Source: Candidatus Aramenus sp. CH1
GTDB lineage: Archaea > Thermoproteota > Thermoprotei_A > Sulfolobales > Sulfolobaceae
Assembly (NCBI GenBank): GCA_022678445.1
Contig: JALBWU010000001.1
Location: forward strand, 124,001-188,000
DNA length: 64,000 bases
Direction of reading: 5' to 3'
Each line of letters opens with the position of its first letter. The first letter of the stretch is position 1. The position numbers and the translations under genes are program-made. The notes beneath the pieces are model-generated. The model had not been told where the DNA came from and did not search any database. It saw only the letters and a program-made list of their open reading frames with translations. Shown here piece after piece: positions 18,680 through 26,922 of the stretch.

Positions 18680-20275
18680 TCACTGGAATTTCCCTATCCT
18701 GCTCACAACGTAAATCCTCTCGGTAAAGGCCCTCTGCCCCTCGATGTACCCCCTGGGGGCGTACACCTTTGCCCTTCCCAAGAAGTAGGGAGCGGTGGAA
18801 GGGGACTTGAGCCTCACCGAGGGGTTTTTGACTAGCCTGCTCATCCCCACCCACTCGTGGTAGCCCACCTCCTCCCCCTCGCCGTTAACTAGGACGTCCC
18901 TGTCAAAGGAGTACGTGTAGTCCTTTGGCTCGCACACGAGGGAGCTCACCACCAGGACTTCCCCTACACCCTTCTCCAACGCCTTGCACGCGGGATAGGA
19001 GCCTAGGAATACCTTCCTCAGCTCCACGTCCTTGAAGGACACGTCCTCCTCCCCCAGCAGGGTGGGCGGTACTTCCTTGACCTTCACCACGACCTCAGCC
19101 TCCTGGTCCTCCTCCACCCTCGCCCCAGGAGGGAGGACTATGTAGCCGTCTGCAGAGGAGAAGGTACCTATCATGTGGCTGTCAAATGGTACTGAGAGGA
19201 AGTAGAGCGAGTCCTTACCGTGTAGGAGGTACACAGGTAGGTAGGTGAACCTCCTCTTGTCCCCCTCTGCAGGCAACAGCGCCTTTGCCTTCACCTTTGC
19301 CTCCTCCCTCTGCCCTAGGGACGCCATCCTGTCTAGGTACTTCCTTATTACTTGTTCGTAGACCATGATGGTGGACACGACGTTTCCCGGAAGGCCAAAC
19401 ACTGGCTTCCCCTTCACTACTGCCAGGATCGTGGGCTTTCCGGGCTTAAACTTTATGCCGTGCACAACTATTTCCCCCATCTCCCTGATTACTTGGTGCA
19501 CGTAGTCCTTCTCCCCCGCGCTCGTACCGCCTGTCAGGATTACTACGTCGGCCATGGAGAGGGCGTTTTCCAACGCCTTCCTTATCTCCTCCTTGTCGTC
19601 CCTTACTAGGAAGTAGCCCACGGAAACGTAGTCCCTTAGCCTCGAGAGGAGGTAGTGAGCGTTGCTCTCGTACACCTTCCCCTTGTCCAGCTTTTCGCCT
19701 GGCTCAACGAGCTCGTCCCCCGTGACTATAACGTAGACTCTCGGAGAGTACACCTTGACTTCTTTCACCCCGACCGAGGCTAGGGCAGCCACCTTCTCCG
19801 GGGTTATTACCTCGCCCCTTTTGAGGAGCTGGAACCCCCTAGGTACGTCGCTCCCGACCCACGCGACGTTCTGGCCAAACCTTACCTTTCCCTTAACGAC
19901 GACCTCGTTTCCCTTGACGTCTACCTCTTCCACCTTGACTACGGCGTTTGCCCCCTCTGGGAGGAGGGACCCCGTGTCGACCTCCACCGCCTCTCCCCTG
20001 GAGACCTTGAGCTCCTTGTACTCGCCAATGGGCACCTTCCCTACAACCCTCAGGGTGCCAGGCGTGTCCTCTGCCCTCAAAGCGAAGCCGTCAACTGTTG
20101 ACCGGGAAAAGGGGGGCAAGTCAATTGGGGAGAAGACGTCCTCCGCTGATGCCTTACCTAGGGCGTCTAGGAGGGGGAGAGAGACTACAAGGGGCCTCGG
20201 AGGGAGCCTGCCCTCGAAGATAGAGAGAGCCTCCTCTGCAGATAACAGTGAATCTTCTGGAAGAATAGCCCTCAT
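18680..20275 (-). CDS. moeA: Molybdopterin molybdotransferase MoeA with C-terminal extension
   Basis: 531 residues. Residues ~1-400 are a normal MoeA: PPFSRSTVDGFALRA, DTGSLLPEGANAVV, VTGDELVEPG, the molybdopterin-binding LTGGTSAGEKDYV and FGLPGNVVST. It inserts molybdenum or tungsten into adenylated molybdopterin. About 130 further residues follow; some archaeal MoeA proteins carry a periplasmic-binding-protein-like domain there, but this tail is too short for a full one and I cannot assign it. Downstream of, and separate from, the PqqD-SSB pair. Confidence 0.93.
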   Translation of the reverse strand: MRAILPEDSLLSAEEALSIFEGRLPPRPLVVSLPLLDALGKASAEDVFSPIDLPPFSRSTVDGFALRAEDTPGTLRVVGKVPIGEYKELKVSRGEAVEVDTGSLLPEGANAVVKVEEVDVKGNEVVVKGKVRFGQNVAWVGSDVPRGFQLLKRGEVITPEKVAALASVGVKEVKVYSPRVYVIVTGDELVEPGEKLDKGKVYESNAHYLLSRLRDYVSVGYFLVRDDKEEIRKALENALSMADVVILTGGTSAGEKDYVHQVIREMGEIVVHGIKFKPGKPTILAVVKGKPVFGLPGNVVSTIMVYEQVIRKYLDRMASLGQREEAKVKAKALLPAEGDKRRFTYLPVYLLHGKDSLYFLSVPFDSHMIGTFSSADGYIVLPPGARVEEDQEAEVVVKVKEVPPTLLGEEDVSFKDVELRKVFLGSYPACKALEKGVGEVLVVSSLVCEPKDYTYSFDRDVLVNGEGEEVGYHEWVGMSRLVKNPSVRLKSPSTAPYFLGRAKVYAPRGYIEGQRAFTERIYVVSRIGKFQ

Positions 20276-20306
20276 AAGGGAAAGATGGGGAAAAACAAAT
20301 TTATTT

Positions 20307-20588
20307 TTATATGGAGATAAGGGACGCTTCCTGCAATTGCTCTAACACGGTTACTATTGGGTCCCTTATCTGAGAAGACTCGATGTTCGCCTCTTTGCTT
20401 ATCTCCTCTATGATCTGGCTTACGGTCTTCTCTCCGTCACACATGTTCCACACGTAAAACGCTATGGGGGCTACCTCGTAGATCTTGTCCTCTGCGAGCT
20501 TGATAATGTAGTTCTCTCCGTCCTCAGACTTGTCTATTACCTCTCCCTTCCTAACCGGCTTTACGTCCTTTATTTCGTCGAAGTTCAC
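20307..20588 (-). CDS. PqqD-like small protein
   Basis: 93 residues, GTG start. The pattern [21 protein letters not shown] then [18 protein letters not shown] matches the PqqD family, which binds peptide substrates for radical-SAM or other modifying enzymes. There is no pqq operon or radical-SAM partner gene within the window, so the client is unknown. Its GTG overlaps the SSB stop in a GTGA junction, so both come from one transcript. Confidence 0.8.
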   Translation of the reverse strand: MNFDEIKDVKPVRKGEVIDKSEDGENYIIKLAEDKIYEVAPIAFYVWNMCDGEKTVSQIIEEISKEANIESSQIRDPIVTVLEQLQEASLISI

Positions 20589-21040
20589 TCCTCTTCTCCT
20601 CCTTCTTCGTCTTCTTCCCTAGGTCTCCTAGGGCCTCTGCCGAACCTCCTTCCTCCTCCGCCTCTACCTCTAAAACTTCTTCTAGGCTGGAAGGAGTTGT
20701 CGGTGGGCATATTCTCTGGGATCTGGTCCTCGCTTGGGGCTGAGTTGTCCTCTACTTCGGACACAGTAGACTTGCTACCGGCGTTTAGTTGTACCTGCCC
20801 TCTGAAGACAGTCGTCCAGCCGTTCTCCACCCTTATTGCCTGCCCTTGCTTGACGTCGTCGAACTTGGTCCCCCATAGCGTGAGCTTGACCCTACCAGTC
20901 TCGTCCCCAACAACAAGCTCACGAATGGTTCGGGGACCATTCTTCGTCTGGATTGTCTTTTGTTCTCCTACTTCGAGAACTCTTGCGGTTACATTTACGC
21001 TTTCCATTCCACCTTTTAGGTTACCTATCTTTTCGTCCAT
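20585..21040 (-). CDS. ssb: Single-stranded DNA-binding protein (crenarchaeal SSB)
   Basis: 151 residues. One OB fold (about residues 8-100, with [14 protein letters not shown] and [19 protein letters not shown]), then an Arg/Gly-rich linker and an acidic tail ([11 protein letters not shown]), matching the Sulfolobus SSB layout and length. It coats ssDNA during replication and repair, and the acidic tail recruits partners. A TTTTTAAC element on the minus strand (around 21063-21070) lies about 26 nt before the ATG. Confidence 0.95.
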   Translation of the reverse strand: MDEKIGNLKGGMESVNVTARVLEVGEQKTIQTKNGPRTIRELVVGDETGRVKLTLWGTKFDDVKQGQAIRVENGWTTVFRGQVQLNAGSKSTVSEVEDNSAPSEDQIPENMPTDNSFQPRRSFRGRGGGGRRFGRGPRRPREEDEEGGEEE

Positions 21041-21119
21041 CTGTCTCGACTCACACGTATTTGTTAAAAATTACTCTGCTACTAAGTATATAAGTCTAGA
21101 GGAAGTTTTGAAAAACGTT

Positions 21120-21127
21120 ATTTATAA
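21120..21127 (+). promoter_or_regulatory. TATA box for the secreted protein gene
   Basis: TTTATAAG about 26 nt before ATG 21150. Confidence 0.55.
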
Positions 21128-21149
21128 GGGGGAGAACAAGTAGGAAATG

Positions 21150-21857
21150 ATGAATAAAAAGTTAGCCACAGCGTTGATTGCCTTAATTTTGGGAATTCCC
21201 TTACTTTTCACGGCATCTATTTCATATACAGTTACGCCAGGGAAGTTCTTAGTATACAACGAAACTGTATATATTTACAATCAAAATAAAACGCTAGTAA
21301 ATGAAATAGTGATTATCCAGCAAGTATTAACGGTCTACAATAACGGCTCCTACTTAGTGAACTCGACGGTGGTAAGCGTAACTCAAAACTCAACGGTTTC
21401 CTCAACAGTAGGAATACAAAATCCTTCTGAATTTGGCCTCCTATATCGTGTAGATCCAGAAATGTTGGGCAAGACAATAAAGGACGGAAACACTTCCTTG
21501 GAATATAATGGCACTGAAGACGGGCTCTACAAGTACGTGGGTAGGTCAGCTCTTGTGCTAAATGGACAGGAAGAGAGTACGTTAATACTCTACTTCAACT
21601 CCTCGGGGGTGGTAGTAAAGGGAGTAGACTGCGACGTGGCCAACGGCGCTCTCCTCAGTAAATCAATAATAAATTTGTGGACAAGCAACTTCTTTTCAAA
21701 CGCTACGCTGCCTAAGCTTAACGTGGGGCATATAAAGCCTATTTCGGTCAACCTTTCTAGTCTATACTTCAATTTGGGTAAGAAAATTGAAGAGGGAATA
21801 ATCTTTATTGGCCTCTTTTCTATCTTGATTATATTATTGTTTAGGAAACACAGTTAA
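21150..21857 (+). CDS. Secreted, membrane-anchored glycoprotein-like protein
   Basis: 235 residues from ATG 21150 (ATG 21147 is equally possible; a TTTATAAG box at 21120-21127 is 23-26 nt upstream). An N-terminal signal sequence/anchor, an extracellular beta-rich domain with about ten N-x-S/T sequons, and a C-terminal helix followed by FRKHS. Not recognised by family. The layout resembles the protein at 25564-26211. The gene starts the AT-rich surface island. Confidence 0.72.
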   Translation: MNKKLATALIALILGIPLLFTASISYTVTPGKFLVYNETVYIYNQNKTLVNEIVIIQQVLTVYNNGSYLVNSTVVSVTQNSTVSSTVGIQNPSEFGLLYRVDPEMLGKTIKDGNTSLEYNGTEDGLYKYVGRSALVLNGQEESTLILYFNSSGVVVKGVDCDVANGALLSKSIINLWTSNFFSNATLPKLNVGHIKPISVNLSSLYFNLGKKIEEGIIFIGLFSILIILLFRKHS

Positions 21858-22034
21858 TTCAATTTTGATATCTTGTAATTCACAAGAAACTCGTATTCCC
21901 TTTTAACCGTTTTCCCGTCTCCTTCATGGACGATACCTAACCCGTTTTATCTGAGTTCTTCCCTTGAACCCCGAGTATTATTTTCCTTTCCCCTTTAATT
22001 AATATCACGCGAAGAGAAAACTCAGTGGTTTAAG

Positions 22035-22553
22035 GTGAGCGTTGATTCGTTAAGTAGAACGAGCGACGTTCTCGGAATAAAAATTGGAGAGGCAACTGCT
22101 CACATTTTAGCCGCAGCCTCAATAGTTGAAGCAATAGAGGGAGAGACTGAGGAAGTAAAAGAGACGGTGAGAAGGTACGTAGACGCGTGGATAGCTGAAG
22201 TTGTGCCTATAAAGTATTTTCCAGGCTTGGCGGAACTCATATCCTCCCGGTTGAAGAGAAAGTTAACGGAAGTCTTTAACGAGGTATCGGAAGACGAATT
22301 GGGAGAAACCCTTGAGGTAGTAGCTGAGTTTAAGAAGGGATTGGACAACGGAGAAATTCTGTACAACTACGAGGAAGTGGAAGTTAGGATAGAAAGGGTA
22401 ATGAGAGCTTTGGGAATGGACCTTAACGCATTCTCACACCTCCTTGACGTAAGCGACCTCAACGAAAAGTTTTCTAGGCTGATTTCCATATTCACTGTAA
22501 CCATAGGAATTGCTTCGGTCTGGGATAAGACATGGACAGCGGGATCTCAATAA
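22035..22553 (+). CDS. Hypothetical alpha-helical protein (172 aa)
   Basis: Not recognised. GTG start; nearly all-helical, charged, soluble, without membrane segments or Cys/His clusters. It overlaps the C2H2 zinc-finger gene by 22 nt, so the pair is probably co-translated and may act together. The 177-bp region upstream (21858-22034) contains a CTTGT/ACAAG inverted repeat near 21872-21886, T-rich stretches that could end the previous transcript, and a TTTAATTAAT element at about 21995-22004. Confidence 0.6.
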   Translation: MSVDSLSRTSDVLGIKIGEATAHILAAASIVEAIEGETEEVKETVRRYVDAWIAEVVPIKYFPGLAELISSRLKRKLTEVFNEVSEDELGETLEVVAEFKKGLDNGEILYNYEEVEVRIERVMRALGMDLNAFSHLLDVSDLNEKFSRLISIFTVTIGIASVWDKTWTAGSQ

Positions 22554-22843
22554 CGGCTGAAAAACTCGTAGATTACACGGCCAAGAGGGCTTCAATGATA
22601 GCCAGCAAGGAAAACCTAGAAAGAATAGTCGGAATATCTTCGAAACAAATGGCAGAGAGGGCAGTTGAAAGGGTAGCCTTTTGGTTAGCTGAAACTCAAA
22701 ATAGCCTGCTTTACTGCAAGCTGTGTAATAGGGGTCCTTTCACGAAGAAAGGACTTTATTTGCATCTAACAAGGGTTCATAGACAGGAAATAAAGACAAT
22801 GCTTGAGGAGGAAATAAAAAGGGAACTGAAGGCAGTAATATAA
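22532..22843 (+). CDS. Small C2H2 zinc-finger protein
   Basis: 103 residues. A classical C-x2-C-x12-H-x4-H finger (Cys62, Cys65, His78, His83) lies in the C-terminal half behind a ~60-residue helical region and before a charged helix. One finger is common in small archaeal DNA-binding or protein-binding regulators. Position between surface-protein genes, 44 nt before a pilin gene, suggests a regulator of this locus, but that is inference. Confidence 0.72.
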   Translation: MDSGISITAEKLVDYTAKRASMIASKENLERIVGISSKQMAERAVERVAFWLAETQNSLLYCKLCNRGPFTKKGLYLHLTRVHRQEIKTMLEEEIKRELKAVI

Positions 22844-22854
22844 CAAACAAAAGA

Positions 22855-22862
22855 TTTTTATA
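22855..22862 (+). promoter_or_regulatory. TATA box of the pilin gene at 22888
   Basis: TTTTTATA, centred about 28-29 nt before ATG 22888. Confidence 0.5.
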
Positions 22863-22887
22863 GATTAGACTACGATAATGTTCTCTA

Positions 22888-23286
22888 ATGAAATCGAGAA
22901 AAGGTGGCATGGGTAACCCGATTATAGAGCTAATTATCCTTGTTGCCACAGTGGTCATTACGCTGGTTGTTGTTGGGTATTTCTTTGGACTTCTTGGAGC
23001 AGTTTCAGCCCAAAAGATTCAAGTAAGCGGAGGAGTAAACCAAATTTTTCAGGAGGGAAATTCATATTACTTGAATGTTACTATAATGTCCAACGTTCCA
23101 GCAAACATAACTTCTGTACAAGTTGAGGGACTCTCTCTATCAGTTAACATACCTTTAAAGACAGGGCTTAACAAAGTGACAGTTCCTCTACCTCCTGGAG
23201 CGTCATTTACGCATAGTAACACCTACTACGTGATACTAGTAACAAGCGATGGAATTACCTTAGATGTTCCTGCTTATTATCCTTAG
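22888..23286 (+). CDS. Archaeal type IV pilin-like protein
   Basis: 132 residues. A short basic leader (MKSRKGG) followed by MGNPIIELIILV... hydrophobic helix is a class III signal peptide for PibD, then a beta-rich extracellular domain with sequons. It differs from the pilins at 16080 and 26452 in its tail (ends DVPAYYP). The 3' end overlaps the convergent 757-residue membrane protein by 27 bp. Confidence 0.75.
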   Translation: MKSRKGGMGNPIIELIILVATVVITLVVVGYFFGLLGAVSAQKIQVSGGVNQIFQEGNSYYLNVTIMSNVPANITSVQVEGLSLSVNIPLKTGLNKVTVPLPPGASFTHSNTYYVILVTSDGITLDVPAYYP

Positions 23287-25533
23287 CCTTACTTGTCCAA
23301 CGCTTTTCCTAATCCGTTCCCTTACCCCCTTTTCTGCGAGTATGGCAAGGAAGAAGCTCAAAGCGTTAAGGATTATTGCCTCGTTGGTGTAATTTTTGCC
23401 GTTCACTGGTACTGCCCTGCCCAAAAGCGACGTGCTTGATGGCACTGTAGTAACGTTGATGTAATGATTAGAAAACGTTAAGTTATGAGGAATAAGCCAC
23501 ACTTGGTACAAGTAAGCCGGGGAATTGCCAGTATAATACAAGAATAAATTGCCTGAGAACGACATATTTCCTAAATATTCAAACTTTAGGGAAGTTTGAC
23601 CAAAAGGGCTAACGCTCAAGTTATAGGTCCCATTACCTACGACAAAGCTCCCCTCGTCGGGATAAGAAATAAACGCTAAGACCACTTCGTAATCCCCGTA
23701 AATGGAGCTTAGGTGAAGAGAAGATGGCTTTGCCACGCTTATAACACCTCCAGGGAAAAACGAATAAATCTCTGTGTTGTTTAGCGTTTCATAGAAGGAA
23801 TACGTAAAGTTAGTAGGGTTAGGGAGGTTTTGTAAATGAAAGGTTAAAGGCTTTAATCCGCTCTTTATAGCTTTATAAACTAAGTAGTCTGCATAGGAAT
23901 TTCCTATGTATCCTCCAACCCAACTGCTGTTAATATTAACAACTGCTGGCGCCAAATTCACAGACGTGTTTAAGGGAGAGAGATTAGCGTTAGGATAGTC
24001 AAAAAGCAAATAGAATGGAGAAGTAAGATTATACGTAAAGTTTGGGTTCTCAAAAATAACGTATTGGGAGTTGTTAAAAGCGACCGAGAACGCTTGAGCC
24101 GTGAAGTAGTTTATTAGCGATTTGTTTTCCGCGTAAACAACTACGTACTGAACTCCCAGAGAATTAAGCAACTTGCCCTCGTTTTTTGGGTAAATGAAAG
24201 GAACAGGAGGAAAGTATTGATTTGGCAAAAGAAGTGGAAAGCCGAGATTTATTACGTTGCCAATTGCGTGACTTTCAAGAAACTTTGCTACCTCCATGTA
24301 GCTCTGAGGGATCTGAATTGGGTTGTAATAACCTTGGTAATTTCCAGATAAAATGTTTGGCAAAGAGAAAGTAAGCTGGCCAGTAACCACGAATACCAAT
24401 AGTAAGGTAGTCTTGACGTTAATTTTGTATGCGACAAGGGAAAAGAGAAGAAAGAGAGGAGCCAAAACCATTTCTGAAATATATGTGGGTAAAAATATCC
24501 AAAGATACTTAAAGAGAAAAGTATTTTGTAAAGCTTCCCACACAGCGTAAGAAGGATTTAGATTGATCACATGGCCTAGAAAAACAACGTTGGAGGAAAT
24601 AAAGAAGGAAAGGAAAAGGTAAAGAGCTAGAAAGTAAGTGGTGAACTTGTTCTTCACAAAGATGTAGCCTAACACTGAAAATTCCAAAAGAGCGAAAGAA
24701 AGGAAATAAGTAATTACCACATTTCCACCTAACGCTGGCGTAAAAGTGTGAAAGAGGCCCAAGCCTCTAAGAGAATCCAAAAGAGGGAAGGTATAGTAGT
24801 TTAGCCAAAGTTGAACAGTTGATATCCCTTGAGAAACCTCGTTATATGCAGGGATATTGAAGAAGATAAGAATGAAAGTCCTTAGATTTATCATGAAGTA
24901 GAGAGGGAGAGATAAAAGAAACGTTTTGATATCTCTCCTCACCAACAGATATGTTAGCGCGATGAAGAAAGCGAAAACAAAACCTCTAGGATCTGTTGTA
25001 GTCAAAGACATGAAAAGAGCTAATAGCAGGTAATTTCTCTTCTTCAAGGAGTAATCCACTCCAGCTATTAGCGCTGGGATAAATGCGTAAAAACCTGCGT
25101 AATTTGACCAATGACTAAAATAGTAAGCAGTAGGCGTAACCGCGTAGAGAAAGGCAGTGGTAGAAGATATAGCCATCATTTTCCAGAAGTCTACCTTCTC
25201 GTAAATTTCGTAAATAAAGTGTCTAACAGCCCAATACATAGAAGGAACTGCTAGCGCGAAAGGAAAGAGAAGGTACTGAAACCAATAAAAGGTCTCAGGG
25301 GTAATTAAATTAAAGTAAAGAAGGAGAAGAAGAGGGGCGTAAGTGTTATCCATTACTGCGGGAAATACTAGGAAAGCGTTCACAGTTTGTTGTCTGTCTA
25401 GGTAATAAGCGGGGTAAGAGTCCCTTTGGAAAATCCAGCCTTGATGAAGGAAAACGTGGCGAAGAGCTATCAAAGGCGTAATAGCTGAGAGCAAAAGAAC
25501 AACAAGAATCTCCAGTAAAGTCCTTCTCTCCAT
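23260..25533 (-). CDS. Large polytopic membrane protein, possible GT-C-type glycosyltransferase
   Basis: 757 residues. About ten to twelve hydrophobic segments fill residues ~1-390, followed by a ~330-residue extracellular-type domain with many N-x-S/T sequons and one final helix plus basic tail. The shape (polytopic N-half with a large outer C-half) and an acidic residue pair near the first outer loop (QRDSYPAYY) recall GT-C enzymes such as oligosaccharyltransferase-like proteins, but no WWDYG-type motif was found. Function is therefore unproven. Very AT-rich coding sequence. Confidence 0.6.
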   Translation of the reverse strand: MERRTLLEILVVLLLSAITPLIALRHVFLHQGWIFQRDSYPAYYLDRQQTVNAFLVFPAVMDNTYAPLLLLLYFNLITPETFYWFQYLLFPFALAVPSMYWAVRHFIYEIYEKVDFWKMMAISSTTAFLYAVTPTAYYFSHWSNYAGFYAFIPALIAGVDYSLKKRNYLLLALFMSLTTTDPRGFVFAFFIALTYLLVRRDIKTFLLSLPLYFMINLRTFILIFFNIPAYNEVSQGISTVQLWLNYYTFPLLDSLRGLGLFHTFTPALGGNVVITYFLSFALLEFSVLGYIFVKNKFTTYFLALYLFLSFFISSNVVFLGHVINLNPSYAVWEALQNTFLFKYLWIFLPTYISEMVLAPLFLLFSLVAYKINVKTTLLLVFVVTGQLTFSLPNILSGNYQGYYNPIQIPQSYMEVAKFLESHAIGNVINLGFPLLLPNQYFPPVPFIYPKNEGKLLNSLGVQYVVVYAENKSLINYFTAQAFSVAFNNSQYVIFENPNFTYNLTSPFYLLFDYPNANLSPLNTSVNLAPAVVNINSSWVGGYIGNSYADYLVYKAIKSGLKPLTFHLQNLPNPTNFTYSFYETLNNTEIYSFFPGGVISVAKPSSLHLSSIYGDYEVVLAFISYPDEGSFVVGNGTYNLSVSPFGQTSLKFEYLGNMSFSGNLFLYYTGNSPAYLYQVWLIPHNLTFSNHYINVTTVPSSTSLLGRAVPVNGKNYTNEAIILNALSFFLAILAEKGVRERIRKSVGQVRLRIISRNI

Positions 25534-25563
25534 AATTTAACTCTATAAGTCAAGGGTAAAAAT

Positions 25564-26211
25564 TTACCTAAAAATTTTTCTCTTAAGTAAAATTATTGTA
25601 GGAATTGCAATTAGATTAAAAAGAACTACGTATTCGCCAAAGTAATAGTCAGGACCTTCAATGACTATCTTTATTGTCTTAGCTTGAGTTAGGTTATCTG
25701 GGATATACAAAGTGGCATTTGGATTAATTAAATTAGAGGAAATCAATTTATACACAGTCTTACTCACTAATTCTCCAGTCACAGAATATTGAAAGATCTC
25801 AATTTTTGAGGGAACTCCCGTCGAATTAACGAAGTAGAAATACTTTAATGTAACGCCTTGAACGTTTTGAGTGCCCTCATAAACGTAAGTTCCATTGGTG
25901 TAGTTAACTAACGTAAGACCGATACTCCTAGGAATCATCTTATCTCCGGGGTGATTAATAAAATAAAAAGTGGAAGGACAAGAAAGATTATCTAAGACTG
26001 ATGATGGGGAAATTTCTGAATAATTTAAAAAGACCACAGTTAAGTTATAAGCAAAAGTGGAGTTCGGGAAAACCTTAACTACTTTTTCTATGATTAAATT
26101 CGAAATGAAATTACTGCCAGGCGAATTAAAGTAAGTTGTGGCTTGATATTCAACAAAAGCCCCTATGTGCAACGTAAGAAACAATATGACCATTAGCTGT
26201 AAATTAGACAT
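25564..26211 (-). CDS. Membrane-anchored extracellular protein of unknown family
   Basis: 215 residues with an N-terminal signal helix, a sequon-rich extracellular domain and a C-terminal helix ending in KRKIFR. The layout matches the protein at 21150-21857, and both contain a phrase of the type Y.G...V.G, so they may be distant paralogs. It lies 30 bp upstream of the large membrane protein gene and is probably co-transcribed with it. Confidence 0.65.
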   Translation of the reverse strand: MSNLQLMVILFLTLHIGAFVEYQATTYFNSPGSNFISNLIIEKVVKVFPNSTFAYNLTVVFLNYSEISPSSVLDNLSCPSTFYFINHPGDKMIPRSIGLTLVNYTNGTYVYEGTQNVQGVTLKYFYFVNSTGVPSKIEIFQYSVTGELVSKTVYKLISSNLINPNATLYIPDNLTQAKTIKIVIEGPDYYFGEYVVLFNLIAIPTIILLKRKIFR

Positions 26212-26451
26212 TTTGACATATATGCAAAGTACTTTAGATGTATAAATATTTTAACTAGCCTTGACCTTAAAATAGGATTGACCTTGCCATCGCATTAAAA
26301 CTAAATATAAATACGTTGAGTGAGGCTAATGTTTGGAATACATTATAGCCTAGGATTTCACACTTGAAATACTTTTTATCATAAGTATAAAAGGATTTGA
26401 GAAGATTAGACAAAAAATAATTAGAATAAAACAAAAAATAATGTATTACTT
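26212..26451. other. AT-rich intergenic region with an orphan promoter-like element and hairpin
   Basis: Contains the minus-strand promoter of the 215-residue protein (a TATTTATAC-type element near 26240-26248), a plus-strand AATATAAATA element (about 26302-26312) with no annotated gene behind it, an imperfect hairpin CTTTTTAT/ATAAAAGG (about 26373-26394), and the terminator of the pilin gene. Confidence 0.4.
26409..26441 (-). terminator. T-rich terminator of the pilin gene
   Basis: On the minus strand two copies of TTATTTTTTGT lie 20 nt apart just after the pilin stop codon. Archaeal termination commonly occurs at such T-runs. Confidence 0.5.
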
Positions 26452-26883
26452 TTATTGTGCTATCACGGATACTACAACTGTCTCTCCGTCAGATAGGGCT
26501 AGAGATATATTGTATGTAGAGCCGGGCTGCAAGTTATGAGTAGTACCGAATTTAATAGTAACTGTATTCAATCCAGGAGTTAATGATGTTGCTGTTATAG
26601 AAGATGTCCCTGCTGTATAACTTGTCCCTACTATCTGAGCGCTAACTATTTGCACACTACCAGAACTCTTAAGGGTAAAGGTAGCTGTACCAGTCGCAAC
26701 GTCTATAGTCCCAGTTCCTACCTGGGTGACTTGTGGGGTTCCACTAAAAGCTCCGAACAAACCAAATGCAAAACCTACTACTACCAAAGCTATGATTACG
26801 CTAGCGATCACTAGGATTAGGGCTGTTACTGCTCCTGATATTCCCCTCTTGGATTTAGTTGACCTAACTCTTAGCGATCTCAT
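26452..26883 (-). CDS. Type IV pilin, AapB/adhesive-pilin-like
   Basis: 143 residues. Class III signal peptide with KSKRG then ISGAVTALILV... helix continuing to GFAFGLFGAFSG, followed by a Thr/Ser/Gly/Val-rich beta-sandwich ending LSDGETVVVSVIAQ. From memory this pattern is that of the major adhesive pilins of Sulfolobus. Low charge and high Thr/Ser content suit an acid-stable glycosylated filament. It has its own promoter (TATATAAA, minus strand, 26915-26922) and terminator, suggesting a strong monocistronic unit. Confidence 0.82.
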   Translation of the reverse strand: MRSLRVRSTKSKRGISGAVTALILVIASVIIALVVVGFAFGLFGAFSGTPQVTQVGTGTIDVATGTATFTLKSSGSVQIVSAQIVGTSYTAGTSSITATSLTPGLNTVTIKFGTTHNLQPGSTYNISLALSDGETVVVSVIAQ

Positions 26884-26914
26884 TTTGGTTCTAAAGATAG
26901 TTACGAATTTATTC

Positions 26915-26922
26915 TATATAAA
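26915..26922 (-). promoter_or_regulatory. TATA box of the adhesive-pilin-like gene
   Basis: On the minus strand TTTATATA lies about 35 nt before ATG 26883, leaving a leader of roughly 9 nt. Confidence 0.5.

Noticed and set aside
18618-18854. N-terminal extension of homoserine kinase
   Set aside because: The extension is antisense to moeA and lies upstream of a well-placed TATA box; the family N-terminus begins at 18617.
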